Shown here: positions 56,295 to 64,000 of the stretch, piece by piece
How the letters are laid out: the number at the start of each line of letters is the position of its first letter
How positions within the stretch are numbered: the first letter of the stretch is position 1
Origin: Nisaea acidiphila
GTDB lineage: Bacteria > Pseudomonadota > Alphaproteobacteria > Thalassobaculales > Thalassobaculaceae
Assembly: GCF_024662015.1 (NCBI RefSeq)
Contig: NZ_CP102480.1
Span: forward strand, 4,272,501 to 4,336,500
Direction: 5' to 3'
Length of the DNA stretch: 64,000 nt
Translations under genes and position numbers: made by a program
Notes under the pieces: model-generated
Databases searched by the model: none
Seen by the model: only the letters and a program-made list of their open reading frames with translations
What the model was told of the DNA's origin: nothing

Positions 56295-57251
56295 TTAACG
56301 CTTGGTTTTCGAAGCGGGAAAATTCCCTTTTTCGATGTGGCTACTTATCAGGGTCCTGTAGGCGGTCTGCAACGAGACCGTTATTTCGCCCGGCAGATTC
56401 CCGTTCCCGACGGCTTTTCCATCGATTTCCGCCACCGGGGTCAGCCCCCCGAAAGAGCCGGTCAGAAAGGCTTCTTCCGCCCCCATGCATTCGAGGAGAG
56501 AGAAGTTTTTCTCGAAGACGGGGATGTTCTTCTCGCGGCAGAGCTGGATCACCTTGCCCCGCGTCACACCGTTCATGCAGTAGTCGCCGGTCGAGGTCCA
56601 GACCTCGCCGCGGCGCACGATGAAGAAATTGCAGGCGTTCGTCGTATTTACGAAGCCGTGCGGGTCCAACATCAGGCCCTCGTCGGCGCCGGCCTGTTCG
56701 GCCTGCAGGCAGGCGATCACGCAGTTCAGTTTGGAGTGGGAATTCAGTTTCGGATCCTGCGAATGGGGCAGGCCGCGGACCTGCGGCACGGTGGCGAGCC
56801 GGATGCCTTGCTGGCTGAGGCCGGAGGCCGGTTTCGAGTGCTCCAGAATGATCACAACCGTCGGCCCGCTACGGGAGAGGGAGGGGTGCTGGAACGGTTT
56901 CGCCTTGCGGCCACGGGTCACCATCAGGCGGCAATGCACGTCGCTTTCCATATCATTGGCGGCCGCGGTCGCATTGAGAGCGTCTAGCAGGCCGGCACGG
57001 TCCATTCCGATATCGAGTGAGACCGCCTTGCAGCTCTCGAAGAGACGGTCCATGTGCTCGTCGAAGAAGACCCAATGTCCGCGATCGAGGCGGAGTCCCT
57101 CCCACATCCCGTCGCCGAGCAGAAAGCCGGAGTCGTAGACGGAGACCTTCGCTTCGTCCCGGGGCACGATCTCGCCGTTCACGTAGATCCGGATGTCCCT
57201 GTTGCGCGGATCCTCTACCGCATCGTGGGTGGTGGTGCGTGTCTCGATCAT
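56295..57251 (-). CDS. Class IV PLP aminotransferase (BCAT/D-amino acid transaminase-like)
   Basis: 318 residues. YVNGEIVPRDEAKVSVYDSG opens the fold, NSHSKLNCV holds the Schiff-base Lys, and GLMLDPHGFVNTTNACNFF and GVTRGKVIQLC are the phosphate-cup segments. It could be a branched-chain aminotransferase paralogue, a D-amino acid transaminase or an aminodeoxychorismate lyase. WEGLRLDRGHWVFFDEHMDRL is common to the first. It starts at ATG 57251. Confidence 0.88.
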   Translation of the reverse strand: MIETRTTTHDAVEDPRNRDIRIYVNGEIVPRDEAKVSVYDSGFLLGDGMWEGLRLDRGHWVFFDEHMDRLFESCKAVSLDIGMDRAGLLDALNATAAANDMESDVHCRLMVTRGRKAKPFQHPSLSRSGPTVVIILEHSKPASGLSQQGIRLATVPQVRGLPHSQDPKLNSHSKLNCVIACLQAEQAGADEGLMLDPHGFVNTTNACNFFIVRRGEVWTSTGDYCMNGVTRGKVIQLCREKNIPVFEKNFSLLECMGAEEAFLTGSFGGLTPVAEIDGKAVGNGNLPGEITVSLQTAYRTLISSHIEKGNFPASKTKR

Positions 57252-57403
57252 TGCCGGTTCCTATTCCGCCGATTTGCCGGAACCACTTTGTCGCCCGGCG
57301 CAACTGATGACAATTCATTGCGGCTGTCCTGCCTCTGGCGGCGATTGACCGGCCTGCGGGCCCGTGCGACTGACAGCGGACCCGTTCCTCCGGAGCCGAC
57401 GTC

Positions 57404-58651
57404 GTGAATGCTGATACAAGACCGCTCCATGTGAAGCCGCCGCAGGCGCTCTTGCTGGCGGGCTGGCTCTTCGCCTCGATCTTCTTTCTCTATGCCTTCG
57501 TGCTGCGGGTCTCGCCCTCGGTCATGGTCGACGATTTGATGCGGGAATTCGCCGTCGGCGGGGCAATTCTCGGGAATCTTTCCGCGGTCTATTTCTATGT
57601 CTATGCCAGCATCCAGATTCCGGTCGGCGTTGCCATCGACCGGCTCGGCGCCCGGCGGCTGGCGACTGGCGCGGCGGCGATCTGCACCGCCGGCGTGATG
57701 GTCTTCGCCGGCGCGGAGAACATCGAAATAGCGTATCTCGGGCGCTTCCTGATCGGGCTCGGCTGCGCCTGCAGCTTCGTCGCCGCGCTCTCGGTCGCCG
57801 CGATCTGGTTCCCGACGCGATTTGCGCTCCTGGGCGGGCTCGCGCAGGCCTTCGGCGTTCTGGGCGGGATCCTGGGGCAGGCGCCGTTCGGCTATGCGGT
57901 AGAGCAGGTCGGGTGGCGCGACACCAACTGGGCGGTGGCGGTCGGCGGGGCGATACTGACCGTATGCCTGTTCCTCACTGTGCGCGACAAGGCGCGAGCA
58001 CATGACGAACCGGCGCGCCCGCTGCTGGAGGGGCTGAAGCGGGCGCTTTCCAACCGGCAGACCTGGCTCGCCGCGATCTTTGGCGTCGGCATGACCGGCT
58101 CCATGCTCGCCTTCGGCGGTCTCTGGGGCGTGCCGTTCCTGATCGAGGCGCGGGGCATGGCCAAGCCCGAGGCGGCGGCGCTCGCTTCTGTGATGTTCTT
58201 CGGCTGGGGGATCGGCGCGCCGATGATCGGCTGGCTTTCCGACAAGCTCGGCAAACGGCGGCGCTTCATGGTCGCGGGCGGCCTGCTGGCGACGACGGGG
58301 ATCTCGCTGGTCATCCTCTTCCCGACAATGCCGCTGCCAATGCTGCAGACGGTGCTGGCGCTGCAGGGCTTCGGCTCCGCGACCATGGTGCTGAGTTTTG
58401 CCGTCGCGCGCGAGCACAATCCTATCTGGGCCAACAGCGCCGCGCTCGGAATCATCAACAGCTTCGTGGTCGGCAGCGGTGCGGTGCTGCAGCCCTTCAT
58501 CGGCTACCTGCTCGATCTCGGCTGGGACGGCCGGATGGCCGACGGTGCGCGGGTCTATGCGCTGGAGACATACGGTGCCGCGTTCGTCGTTCTGCCACTG
58601 TTCTGTGCCGCCGGCGTCGTTGCGGCCTGCTTCATCCGGCAACCACGATGA
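57404..58651 (+). CDS. MFS transporter
   Basis: 415 residues, twelve predicted helices. IDRLGARRL after helix 2 and SDKLGKRRRF after helix 8 are the MFS loop signatures in both halves. LFASIFFLYAFVLRVSPSVM at the start is typical of the nitrate/sugar-acid-like branch. GTG start at 57404 with CGGAG 8 bases before. The stop overlaps the next MFS gene's ATG (ATGA), so both are made together. Confidence 0.9.
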   Translation: MNADTRPLHVKPPQALLLAGWLFASIFFLYAFVLRVSPSVMVDDLMREFAVGGAILGNLSAVYFYVYASIQIPVGVAIDRLGARRLATGAAAICTAGVMVFAGAENIEIAYLGRFLIGLGCACSFVAALSVAAIWFPTRFALLGGLAQAFGVLGGILGQAPFGYAVEQVGWRDTNWAVAVGGAILTVCLFLTVRDKARAHDEPARPLLEGLKRALSNRQTWLAAIFGVGMTGSMLAFGGLWGVPFLIEARGMAKPEAAALASVMFFGWGIGAPMIGWLSDKLGKRRRFMVAGGLLATTGISLVILFPTMPLPMLQTVLALQGFGSATMVLSFAVAREHNPIWANSAALGIINSFVVGSGAVLQPFIGYLLDLGWDGRMADGARVYALETYGAAFVVLPLFCAAGVVAACFIRQPR

Positions 58652-59871
58652 ACGGCGGCGATGCGGCCGCTGTTGCCCCCGCTATCGGCCGGGCGGAATG
58701 GGGACGGCGGATCGTTCTGGTCTCGACCCTCTCCGTCACCCAGATCGTTGGCTGGGCGACCACGTATAACGCTCCGGCCTTGCTCGGCCGGCCGATCTCG
58801 GAGGCCTTCGGCGGCACGCTGACAGAGGCGATGGCGGGAGCGAGTATATTTCTCGTGGCCATGGCACTGGCTTCGCTCGGCGCCCCGCGTCTCTACGAGA
58901 CGGCCGGCGCTGCACGTCTGATGGCCGCCGGATCGCTCGTCATGGCCGGGGCACTGGCTCTGACAGCCACATCAAGTTCGATGCCTGTCTACTGGGCGAG
59001 TTGGGTGCTCATCGGTATCGCCGGTGCGGCCGTGCTGACGACCTCGGCGCATACGGTATTGGTGGCGGCGCTGGGCAAGTCCGCGCGGTCCTGGATCGCC
59101 GCTGTCATGCTGATTTCGGGGCTTGCCGCGAGCGTCGGATATCCGGCGACCGCGGTGCTGGAGCATCTGTTCGGCTGGCGCGGAACTTTCCTGGTTTTTG
59201 CCGGCCTGCATGTTTTTATCTGTTTTCCGTTGCTGCTGCTTGTTTGCCGCATCGCCGGTCCAGCAGCGGGCGGGGCGGCGAAGACGGCCGAGGCGACTGC
59301 CGCGTCCTCGGCCCGGCGTGACCGGATCCTGTTCGTCAATCTCGCGGTCGCCGTTTCGCTGATCGGCTTCGTCACCTGGGGATTTGCCATCGTGATCGTC
59401 GAGCTGTTTCGGGCAACCGGTATCGGCACGGCGGAGGCGGTCGCGCTTGCTTCTTCCGTCGGCATTTTCCAGGTCGCCGCCCGCGCGCTCGAGTTCACTT
59501 TCGCGCGCAACCGCTCTTCCGTCCGTACCGCGCTCGACGCCTCCGCACTCATGTCGGCGGGCTTTCTCATGCTGGCGCTCTGGGACGGATGGGCAGCCGG
59601 CGCGGTTTTCGTGTTGCTCTACGGGCTTTCCAGCGGTGTGATGAGCGTGGCCCGCTCCACCATGCCGCTGGAGCTGTTCGACCCGGCGGCCTATGGCCGG
59701 ATGATGGCGCGGCTGGCGACTCCCATGCTGCTTGCTTTCGCGGCGGCGCCGGTTCTCTTCGGTGGCCTGCTTGAGCATGGGGGGCCGCGACCGGCATTCC
59801 TGCTGGCACTTGTCCTGACGATGATGTCTTTCGTCAGTCTATGGAACCTGAGGCGTTTGGCGAGCCGCTAG
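58648..59871 (+). CDS. MFS transporter, second of a coupled pair
   Basis: 407 residues, twelve helices. The family loop signatures are weaker than in the upstream gene: the loop after helix 2 is short (LGAPRLYETAG). Because the start lies inside the upstream stop codon, the two could act on related substrates. Function is unknown. Confidence 0.87.
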   Translation: MNGGDAAAVAPAIGRAEWGRRIVLVSTLSVTQIVGWATTYNAPALLGRPISEAFGGTLTEAMAGASIFLVAMALASLGAPRLYETAGAARLMAAGSLVMAGALALTATSSSMPVYWASWVLIGIAGAAVLTTSAHTVLVAALGKSARSWIAAVMLISGLAASVGYPATAVLEHLFGWRGTFLVFAGLHVFICFPLLLLVCRIAGPAAGGAAKTAEATAASSARRDRILFVNLAVAVSLIGFVTWGFAIVIVELFRATGIGTAEAVALASSVGIFQVAARALEFTFARNRSSVRTALDASALMSAGFLMLALWDGWAAGAVFVLLYGLSSGVMSVARSTMPLELFDPAAYGRMMARLATPMLLAFAAAPVLFGGLLEHGGPRPAFLLALVLTMMSFVSLWNLRRLASR

Positions 59872-59892
59872 GTCGGGCCGCCATATTCTCAT

Positions 59893-60510
59893 CTAGAGGT
59901 CTGCCCGGGCCGTCAGGATCCTTAGACCCGCTGCACCGAACGCAACGGCGAAGAGCGCTTCGAACCAGCGACGGAAGCGCCCATAGGCGCGGACGAGGCG
60001 CGGGTTCGAGAAGAGCAGGGCATAGCCGTGGAATACCAGCGCGCTCTGGAAGCCGACCGCGAGAATAATGGTCAGCAGTTTTTCTGGCGATGATCCGGCC
60101 GGCACGCCGAGCGCGAAGAGCGAACCGAAGAACAGGATCGCTTTCGGATTGGTGAGGTGCAATGCGAGCCCCTTGCCATATGCGCGGCGCAGCGAAGCCG
60201 CCGGGCGGCCCGGAACCTCGAATTCTCCCGGGCGCAGGGCCGAACGGGCGGATTTCAGCGCGAGATAGAGCAGATATCCTGCGCCGGCATAGCGGATCGC
60301 CTCGAACAACCAGGCATTGGCCATCATCACCGCACCGAGTCCGAAGGCCGCCGCGACCGACCAGGCCCAGGAGCCGGTCGTCACGCCGGATGCGACGGCG
60401 AGCCCGGATTTCCGCCCGGAGGTCATGGAGGTGCCGGCGATTGCCAGAATGGCGGGGCCGGGACTGCCGGTCGCGACGAGCGCGGCGAGGAGAATGAGCG
60501 GGAGTTCCAT
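59893..60510 (-). CDS. LysE family amino-acid exporter
   Basis: 205 residues, about six helices. ATGSPGPAILAI near the N terminus is the LysE/RhtB signature, and GLALHLTNPKAILFFGSLF in the middle is the second. The family exports amino acids or homoserine-type compounds. The ATG at 60510 is followed directly by the first helix, as usual. The stop is 22 bases from the MFS stop on the other strand. Confidence 0.9.
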   Translation of the reverse strand: MELPLILLAALVATGSPGPAILAIAGTSMTSGRKSGLAVASGVTTGSWAWSVAAAFGLGAVMMANAWLFEAIRYAGAGYLLYLALKSARSALRPGEFEVPGRPAASLRRAYGKGLALHLTNPKAILFFGSLFALGVPAGSSPEKLLTIILAVGFQSALVFHGYALLFSNPRLVRAYGRFRRWFEALFAVAFGAAGLRILTARADL

Positions 60511-60592
60511 AGTGTGATCCGAATGCTTACGCGAGGGAGTGGGGCCTGAAGCGGTATCAATCAGGTCAGTAACCCTGCCACAACTATTTCGA

Positions 60593-61285
60593 TCAGAGCA
60601 ATCCCCGCGCCTTGAAGCTCGTGTGGGCGGAGCGGCCGACGACGATATGATCGTGCAGCACGATGCCAAGCACGGAAGCCGCCTGGCGGATCTGGTTCGT
60701 CATGTCGATATCGGCCTTGGACGGCGTGGTGTCCCCGCTCGGATGGTTGTGCACCAGGATCAGAGCTGTCGCGCCGAGATCGAGCGCGCGGGCGACGACT
60801 TCCCGCGGGTAGACCGGTGTGTGGTCGACCGTACCTTCCTGCAGGATCTCGTCGGCGATGATCCGGTTCTTCTTGTCGAGGAAGAGGACGCGGAACTGCT
60901 CGCGCTTGGAGAAGCCCATGGCGGCGCGGCAATAGGCGATGAGCTGGTCCCAGGAGGACACCACGGCGCGCTCTCGGACTTCTTCCTGCATCAGCCGGAT
61001 CGCGGCGGCGCGGATGGCTTTCAGGGCGGTCGCCGTGCTCTCTCCGACGCCGCGCAGTTTCATCAGGTCCTCCGCCGGCGCGGAAACGATCTCGGAAAAG
61101 CTGCCGAAGCGGTCCAGCAGCATCCGGGCGAGCGGTTTCACGTCGCCGCGCGGACGGGAGTGGAACAGCACCAACTCCAGCAGCTCGTAATCGGCGACCC
61201 GCTCCGGGCCGGTTTTCAGGAAACGGTCGCGCAAACGGCGGCGGTGGCCGGCATTGTAGTCCGGGCTAGGAATGTCGCGTGGCAC
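60593..61285 (-). CDS. radC: RadC family JAB-domain protein
   Basis: 230 residues. A helix-hairpin-helix near LMKLRGVGESTATALKAI is followed by the JAMM metalloprotease-like motif: Glu in IADEIL and HNHPSGDTTPSKAD. RadC is common in genomes and mobile elements; its DNA-repair role is doubtful in E. coli. The GTG at 61285 with GGAGGG 7 bases before it matches the family length; the frame runs on into map as a shadow. Confidence 0.88.
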   Translation of the reverse strand: MPRDIPSPDYNAGHRRRLRDRFLKTGPERVADYELLELVLFHSRPRGDVKPLARMLLDRFGSFSEIVSAPAEDLMKLRGVGESTATALKAIRAAAIRLMQEEVRERAVVSSWDQLIAYCRAAMGFSKREQFRVLFLDKKNRIIADEILQEGTVDHTPVYPREVVARALDLGATALILVHNHPSGDTTPSKADIDMTNQIRQAASVLGIVLHDHIVVGRSAHTSFKARGLL

Positions 61286-61352
61286 GGAGACGCCCTCCCC
61301 AAATGGAACCTCGATGGGGAGGCCATGGGAAGAGCGGGGCGGTTTTCCGGGA

Positions 61353-62171
61353 TCAGTCTTCGTAAGGCGGCTTGGTATAGCCCTTGGGCGAGAGCGTGAA
61401 GATCTCGCAGCCGTCGGCGGTGACACCGATGGAATGCTCGAACTGGGCCGAGAGCGAGCGGTCGCGGGTCACCGCGGTCCAGCCGTCGGGCAGGATCTTC
61501 ACCGGGTACTTGCCGTCATTGATCATCGGCTCGATGGTGAAGAACATGCCTTCCTGCAGCAGCGTGCCTTCGCCCTTGTTGCCGTAATGCAGCACGCTCG
61601 GCGCGGCATGGAAGGTCCGGCCGAGACCATGGCCGCAGAAGTCGCGCACAACGGAGCAGCGCTGATCTTCGGCGTATTTCTGGATCGCGTAGCCGATATC
61701 GCCGAGGGTCGCCCCCGGCTTCACCACCTCGATACCGCGCATCAGGCTCTCGTAGGTGATGTCCATCAGCCGCTTGGCCTTTACGGAGACCTTGCCCACG
61801 CCGTACATCCGGCTCGTATCGCCGTGCCAGCCGTTCAGGATCACGGTGACGTCGATATTCAGGATGTCGCCGTTCTCCAGCTTCCGCGGCCCCGGAATGC
61901 CGTGGCAGACGACATGGTTGATCGAGGTGCAGATCGACTTCGGAAAGCCCTTGTAGCCGAGCGGTGCGGGCGTCGCGCCATGCTCCAGAATGAATTCGTG
62001 GCAAAGCCGGTCGAGCTCCTCGGTGGTGACGCCCGGTTGTACGTGCGGGGTCAGGAAGTCGAGGGTTTCCGCGGCTAGCCTGCCGGCTTTGCGCATGCCG
62101 TCGAAATCGAGAGGCCCATGCAGCTTGATCGAGCGGGCATGGTCGTCCTGGGCGAGAGAGGGGTCTTGCAT
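61353..62171 (-). CDS. map: Methionine aminopeptidase, type I
   Basis: 272 residues, the M24 fold. Metal ligands are Asp in NIDVTV, Asp in WHGDTSRM, His in CGHGLGRTFH, Glu in TIEPMIN and Glu in FEHSIGV. It removes the start Met from new proteins and is usually essential. It is 68 bases upstream of radC on the same strand. Confidence 0.96.
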   Translation of the reverse strand: MQDPSLAQDDHARSIKLHGPLDFDGMRKAGRLAAETLDFLTPHVQPGVTTEELDRLCHEFILEHGATPAPLGYKGFPKSICTSINHVVCHGIPGPRKLENGDILNIDVTVILNGWHGDTSRMYGVGKVSVKAKRLMDITYESLMRGIEVVKPGATLGDIGYAIQKYAEDQRCSVVRDFCGHGLGRTFHAAPSVLHYGNKGEGTLLQEGMFFTIEPMINDGKYPVKILPDGWTAVTRDRSLSAQFEHSIGVTADGCEIFTLSPKGYTKPPYED

Positions 62172-62280
62172 TCTGTTCCAATAGGCGCGCTTCGAGCCGC
62201 GCCGTTTATCGTCAGCTATCCGCCATAAATGCGGATGGGGGCAGGAGGCGTCAAGTCAATCCGCGCCTGTCGGCCGGCTC

Positions 62281-62997
62281 TCACGGCCAGACGACGGGAA
62301 GGGAGCGGCGCACTGCGATGGCCTCCGTGGTGATCTCGCAATCGTAGCAGATCGCCTCGACGCCGGCCTTGCGGGCGGCCCGAAGCGCCTCGGCGTATCC
62401 GGGATCGATGTCTTCCGCGACGCAGAATCGGTCGCAGTCCATCCGTTGTACGAGATAGACCATGACCGCCCGGTTGCCTTTCGCCACCTCGTTGCCGAGT
62501 TCGACCAGATGCTTCGCGCCGCGCTTGGTCACCGCGTCCGGAAACTCGGCCGCGCCCGGATTTGGGCCGTCGTCGCGCTTCAGATGCACGTTCTTCACCT
62601 CGGCGTAGCAGATGCCTTTTTCCGGATCTTCCAGATAGAGATCGATGCGCGAATTCTCACCGTAGCGCACTTCGCGCCGGAGCGAGGCATAGCCCGCGAG
62701 TTCCGGGATCGCTCCGTTCTTCACGGCCTCCTCGACGATGGCGTTCGGATGGCCCGTGTTGATCCCGACCAGTCCGCCCGCCGTTTCGATGAGCTCGAAT
62801 GTATATGCAAGCTTGCGCTTCGGATTGTTGGATTTGGATAGCCATACTTTGGAACCGGGGTCCTTGAGGCCGATCATGCCGCCCGGGTTAGGGCAATGGG
62901 CAGTGACCTCCGTTCCGTCGGAGAGCCGCACGTCGGCGAGGAAGCGTTTGTATCGCTGGATCAGAATGCCTTCGTGGAGCGGCGTCGGAAGTTGCAT
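62281..62997 (-). CDS. sfsA: SfsA-type nuclease family protein
   Basis: 238 residues from the ATG at 62997. RYKRFLADV and THCPN-type stretch [11 protein letters not shown] mark the SfsA N-terminal domain, and SRIDLYL followed by CYAEVKNV gives the D...ExK core of a PD-(D/E)XK nuclease fold. Originally named sugar fermentation stimulation protein; its present annotation is DNA/RNA nuclease. The first residues upstream show no family match. Confidence 0.92.
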   Translation of the reverse strand: MQLPTPLHEGILIQRYKRFLADVRLSDGTEVTAHCPNPGGMIGLKDPGSKVWLSKSNNPKRKLAYTFELIETAGGLVGINTGHPNAIVEEAVKNGAIPELAGYASLRREVRYGENSRIDLYLEDPEKGICYAEVKNVHLKRDDGPNPGAAEFPDAVTKRGAKHLVELGNEVAKGNRAVMVYLVQRMDCDRFCVAEDIDPGYAEALRAARKAGVEAICYDCEITTEAIAVRRSLPVVWP

Positions 62998-63066
62998 CGG
63001 GGCGTCCGTTGTTTCATGGTTCGCTTGCTCTAAGTTCCTCAGACCTCTTAGCAATCCCGGCCCGCC

Positions 63067-63855
63067 ATGTCAGACGAAACCGTCACTTCCGCCTTCCTCA
63101 TCATCGGCAACGAAATCCTCTCCGGACGCACCAAGGACAAGAATCTGGGCTTCCTCGCCGAGAAACTCACCGAGGCCGGGATCCGGCTCTCGGAAGTCCG
63201 TGTCGTGCGCGACGAAGAGGGGGAGATCGTGGACGCCCTGCGCGCGCTCTCGGAACGTTACACCTACGTCTTCACCTCTGGCGGCATCGGGCCGACCCAT
63301 GACGACATCACCTGCGCCTCCGTTGCTGCTGCTTTCGGCCTGCCGGTGATCCGCCATCCGGAGGCGATGCGGCGCCTGACCGTGCATTACGCGACTATCG
63401 GGCGCGAGTTCAACGAGGCACGCAAGAAGATGGCGGAGACGCCGGAAGGCGCGACGCTGATCGACAACCCGGTCTCGACCGCGCCCGGCTTCATCGTCGA
63501 AAACGTCCATGTCATGGCCGGGGTGCCGAGTGTCTTCCAGGCCATGGTGCTGGAGCTGTTGCCGAAGCTGAAGCACGGGACCAAGGTCCAGTCGCGCGCC
63601 GTGAGCTGCACGCTTGGCGAGGGCGTGGTCGCCGAGGCGCTGGGCGAGATCCAGGGGCGTTATCCCGCGATCGAGATCGGTTCCTATCCCTATTTCCGAG
63701 CCGGCTATTTTGGCACGACGCTGGTTGCGCGGGGTACCGATATCCCGGTTCTGGAAGAGGTCGCGGACGAGATTCGGCGGATGATCCGGGAAAAAGGCGG
63801 CGAGCCGATCGAGGCGCGCCCTGAGGAAGAGGGGAAGGAAGCAAATGCCGGTTGA
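63067..63855 (+). CDS. CinA N-terminal-type MoaB/Mog domain protein
   Basis: 262 residues. [16 protein letters not shown] is the MoCF-domain start and [14 protein letters not shown] the central signature found in CinA. The C-terminal nicotinamide-nucleotide deamidase domain of full-length CinA is absent, so this is the short form, perhaps an ADP-ribose pyrophosphatase. The stop overlaps the next start by 11 bases. Confidence 0.9.
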   Translation: MSDETVTSAFLIIGNEILSGRTKDKNLGFLAEKLTEAGIRLSEVRVVRDEEGEIVDALRALSERYTYVFTSGGIGPTHDDITCASVAAAFGLPVIRHPEAMRRLTVHYATIGREFNEARKKMAETPEGATLIDNPVSTAPGFIVENVHVMAGVPSVFQAMVLELLPKLKHGTKVQSRAVSCTLGEGVVAEALGEIQGRYPAIEIGSYPYFRAGYFGTTLVARGTDIPVLEEVADEIRRMIREKGGEPIEARPEEEGKEANAG

Positions 63856-64000
63856 AGCCGAGCGCAGGGAGGTCGGCACCGGGAGCGTGGTGACGCTGAC
63901 CTGGGATAATGCCGCGAAGCTCAATATCGTGAATTCCGAAGCTATCGGCGAGCTGACGGTCGCGATTTCCGAGCTTGAGGAGGACGACAGCCTGCGCGCC
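63845..64000 (+). CDS. Enoyl-CoA hydratase/isomerase family protein, N-terminal part (cut by window end)
   Basis: 52 codons from the ATG at 63845 to the window edge with no stop. VVTLTWDNAAKLNIVN is the crotonase-family first strand-turn (usually TLNRP-x-x-x-N-A-L), followed by a helix ELTVAISELEEDDSLRA as in this fold. It starts inside the cinA-like gene (11-base overlap), so the two are probably co-translated. Active-site glutamates lie beyond the window. Confidence 0.75.
   Translation, partial: MPVEAERREVGTGSVVTLTWDNAAKLNIVNSEAIGELTVAISELEEDDSLRA

Overview
The window is high-GC bacterial chromosome, most likely from a marine or environmental alphaproteobacterium of the Rhodospirillales type (Thalassobaculum/Nisaea-like is a guess). 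The reasons are the alphaproteobacterial F1-ATPase zeta subunit (49003-49329), the linked purC-purS...purQ-purL-bolA-grxD block, Dam-free high-GC housekeeping genes, a DddP-like M24 protein and several chemotaxis and c-di-GMP proteins. I see no rRNA, tRNA, CRISPR array, insertion sequence or integrase.

Layout. 1-6132: the end of a short-chain dehydrogenase gene, a membrane chemoreceptor facing a PilZ gene, a small membrane protein, an exported glutathione peroxidase, an EamA transporter and an enolase-superfamily enzyme. 6259-14707: a seven-gene minus-strand operon holding a complete branched-chain-type (LIV) ABC transporter between two adenylate-forming CoA ligases, probably uptake plus CoA activation of an organic (perhaps aromatic) acid. 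15161-22023: aconitase AcnA, a PTS EIIC-EAL fusion and adenine deaminase. 22073-26913: an AT-rich foreign island of four overlapping minus-strand genes (metallophosphoesterase, ORC/CDC6-like P-loop ATPase, unknown protein, Dam-like DNA adenine methylase). This is the best candidate in the window for an undescribed system, probably antiphage defence. 27122-37802: a mixed region with a luciferase-like oxidoreductase, an extra FtsH, an SDR, a Tat-exported DUF1223 protein, a DddP-like M24 protein, a YbaK deacylase, HupE, an FAD/lactate-type dehydrogenase and an EamA transporter. It is punctuated by five copies of a palindromic intergenic repeat.

37956-44673: grxD, bolA, purL, purQ, then a PAS-GGDEF gene and a GNAT gene interrupting the block, then purS and purC. 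45096-53335: a soluble chemoreceptor with duplicated PAS domains, a class III aminotransferase, an NRDE protein, the ATPase zeta subunit, purB, the mtnA-ald2 pair for salvage of methylthio/deoxy-ribose phosphates, and two small unknown genes. 53332-64000: a four-PAS hybrid histidine kinase, a class IV aminotransferase, two translationally coupled MFS genes, a LysE exporter, radC, map, sfsA, a cinA-type MoaB-domain gene and the start of an enoyl-CoA hydratase gene that runs off the window.

Themes. De novo purine synthesis is spread over purC, S, Q, L and B. Signal transduction is dense: two chemoreceptors, one PilZ, one GGDEF, one EAL and one hybrid kinase. Positions and motifs were read by eye; family assignments rest on recognised motifs and not on searches.
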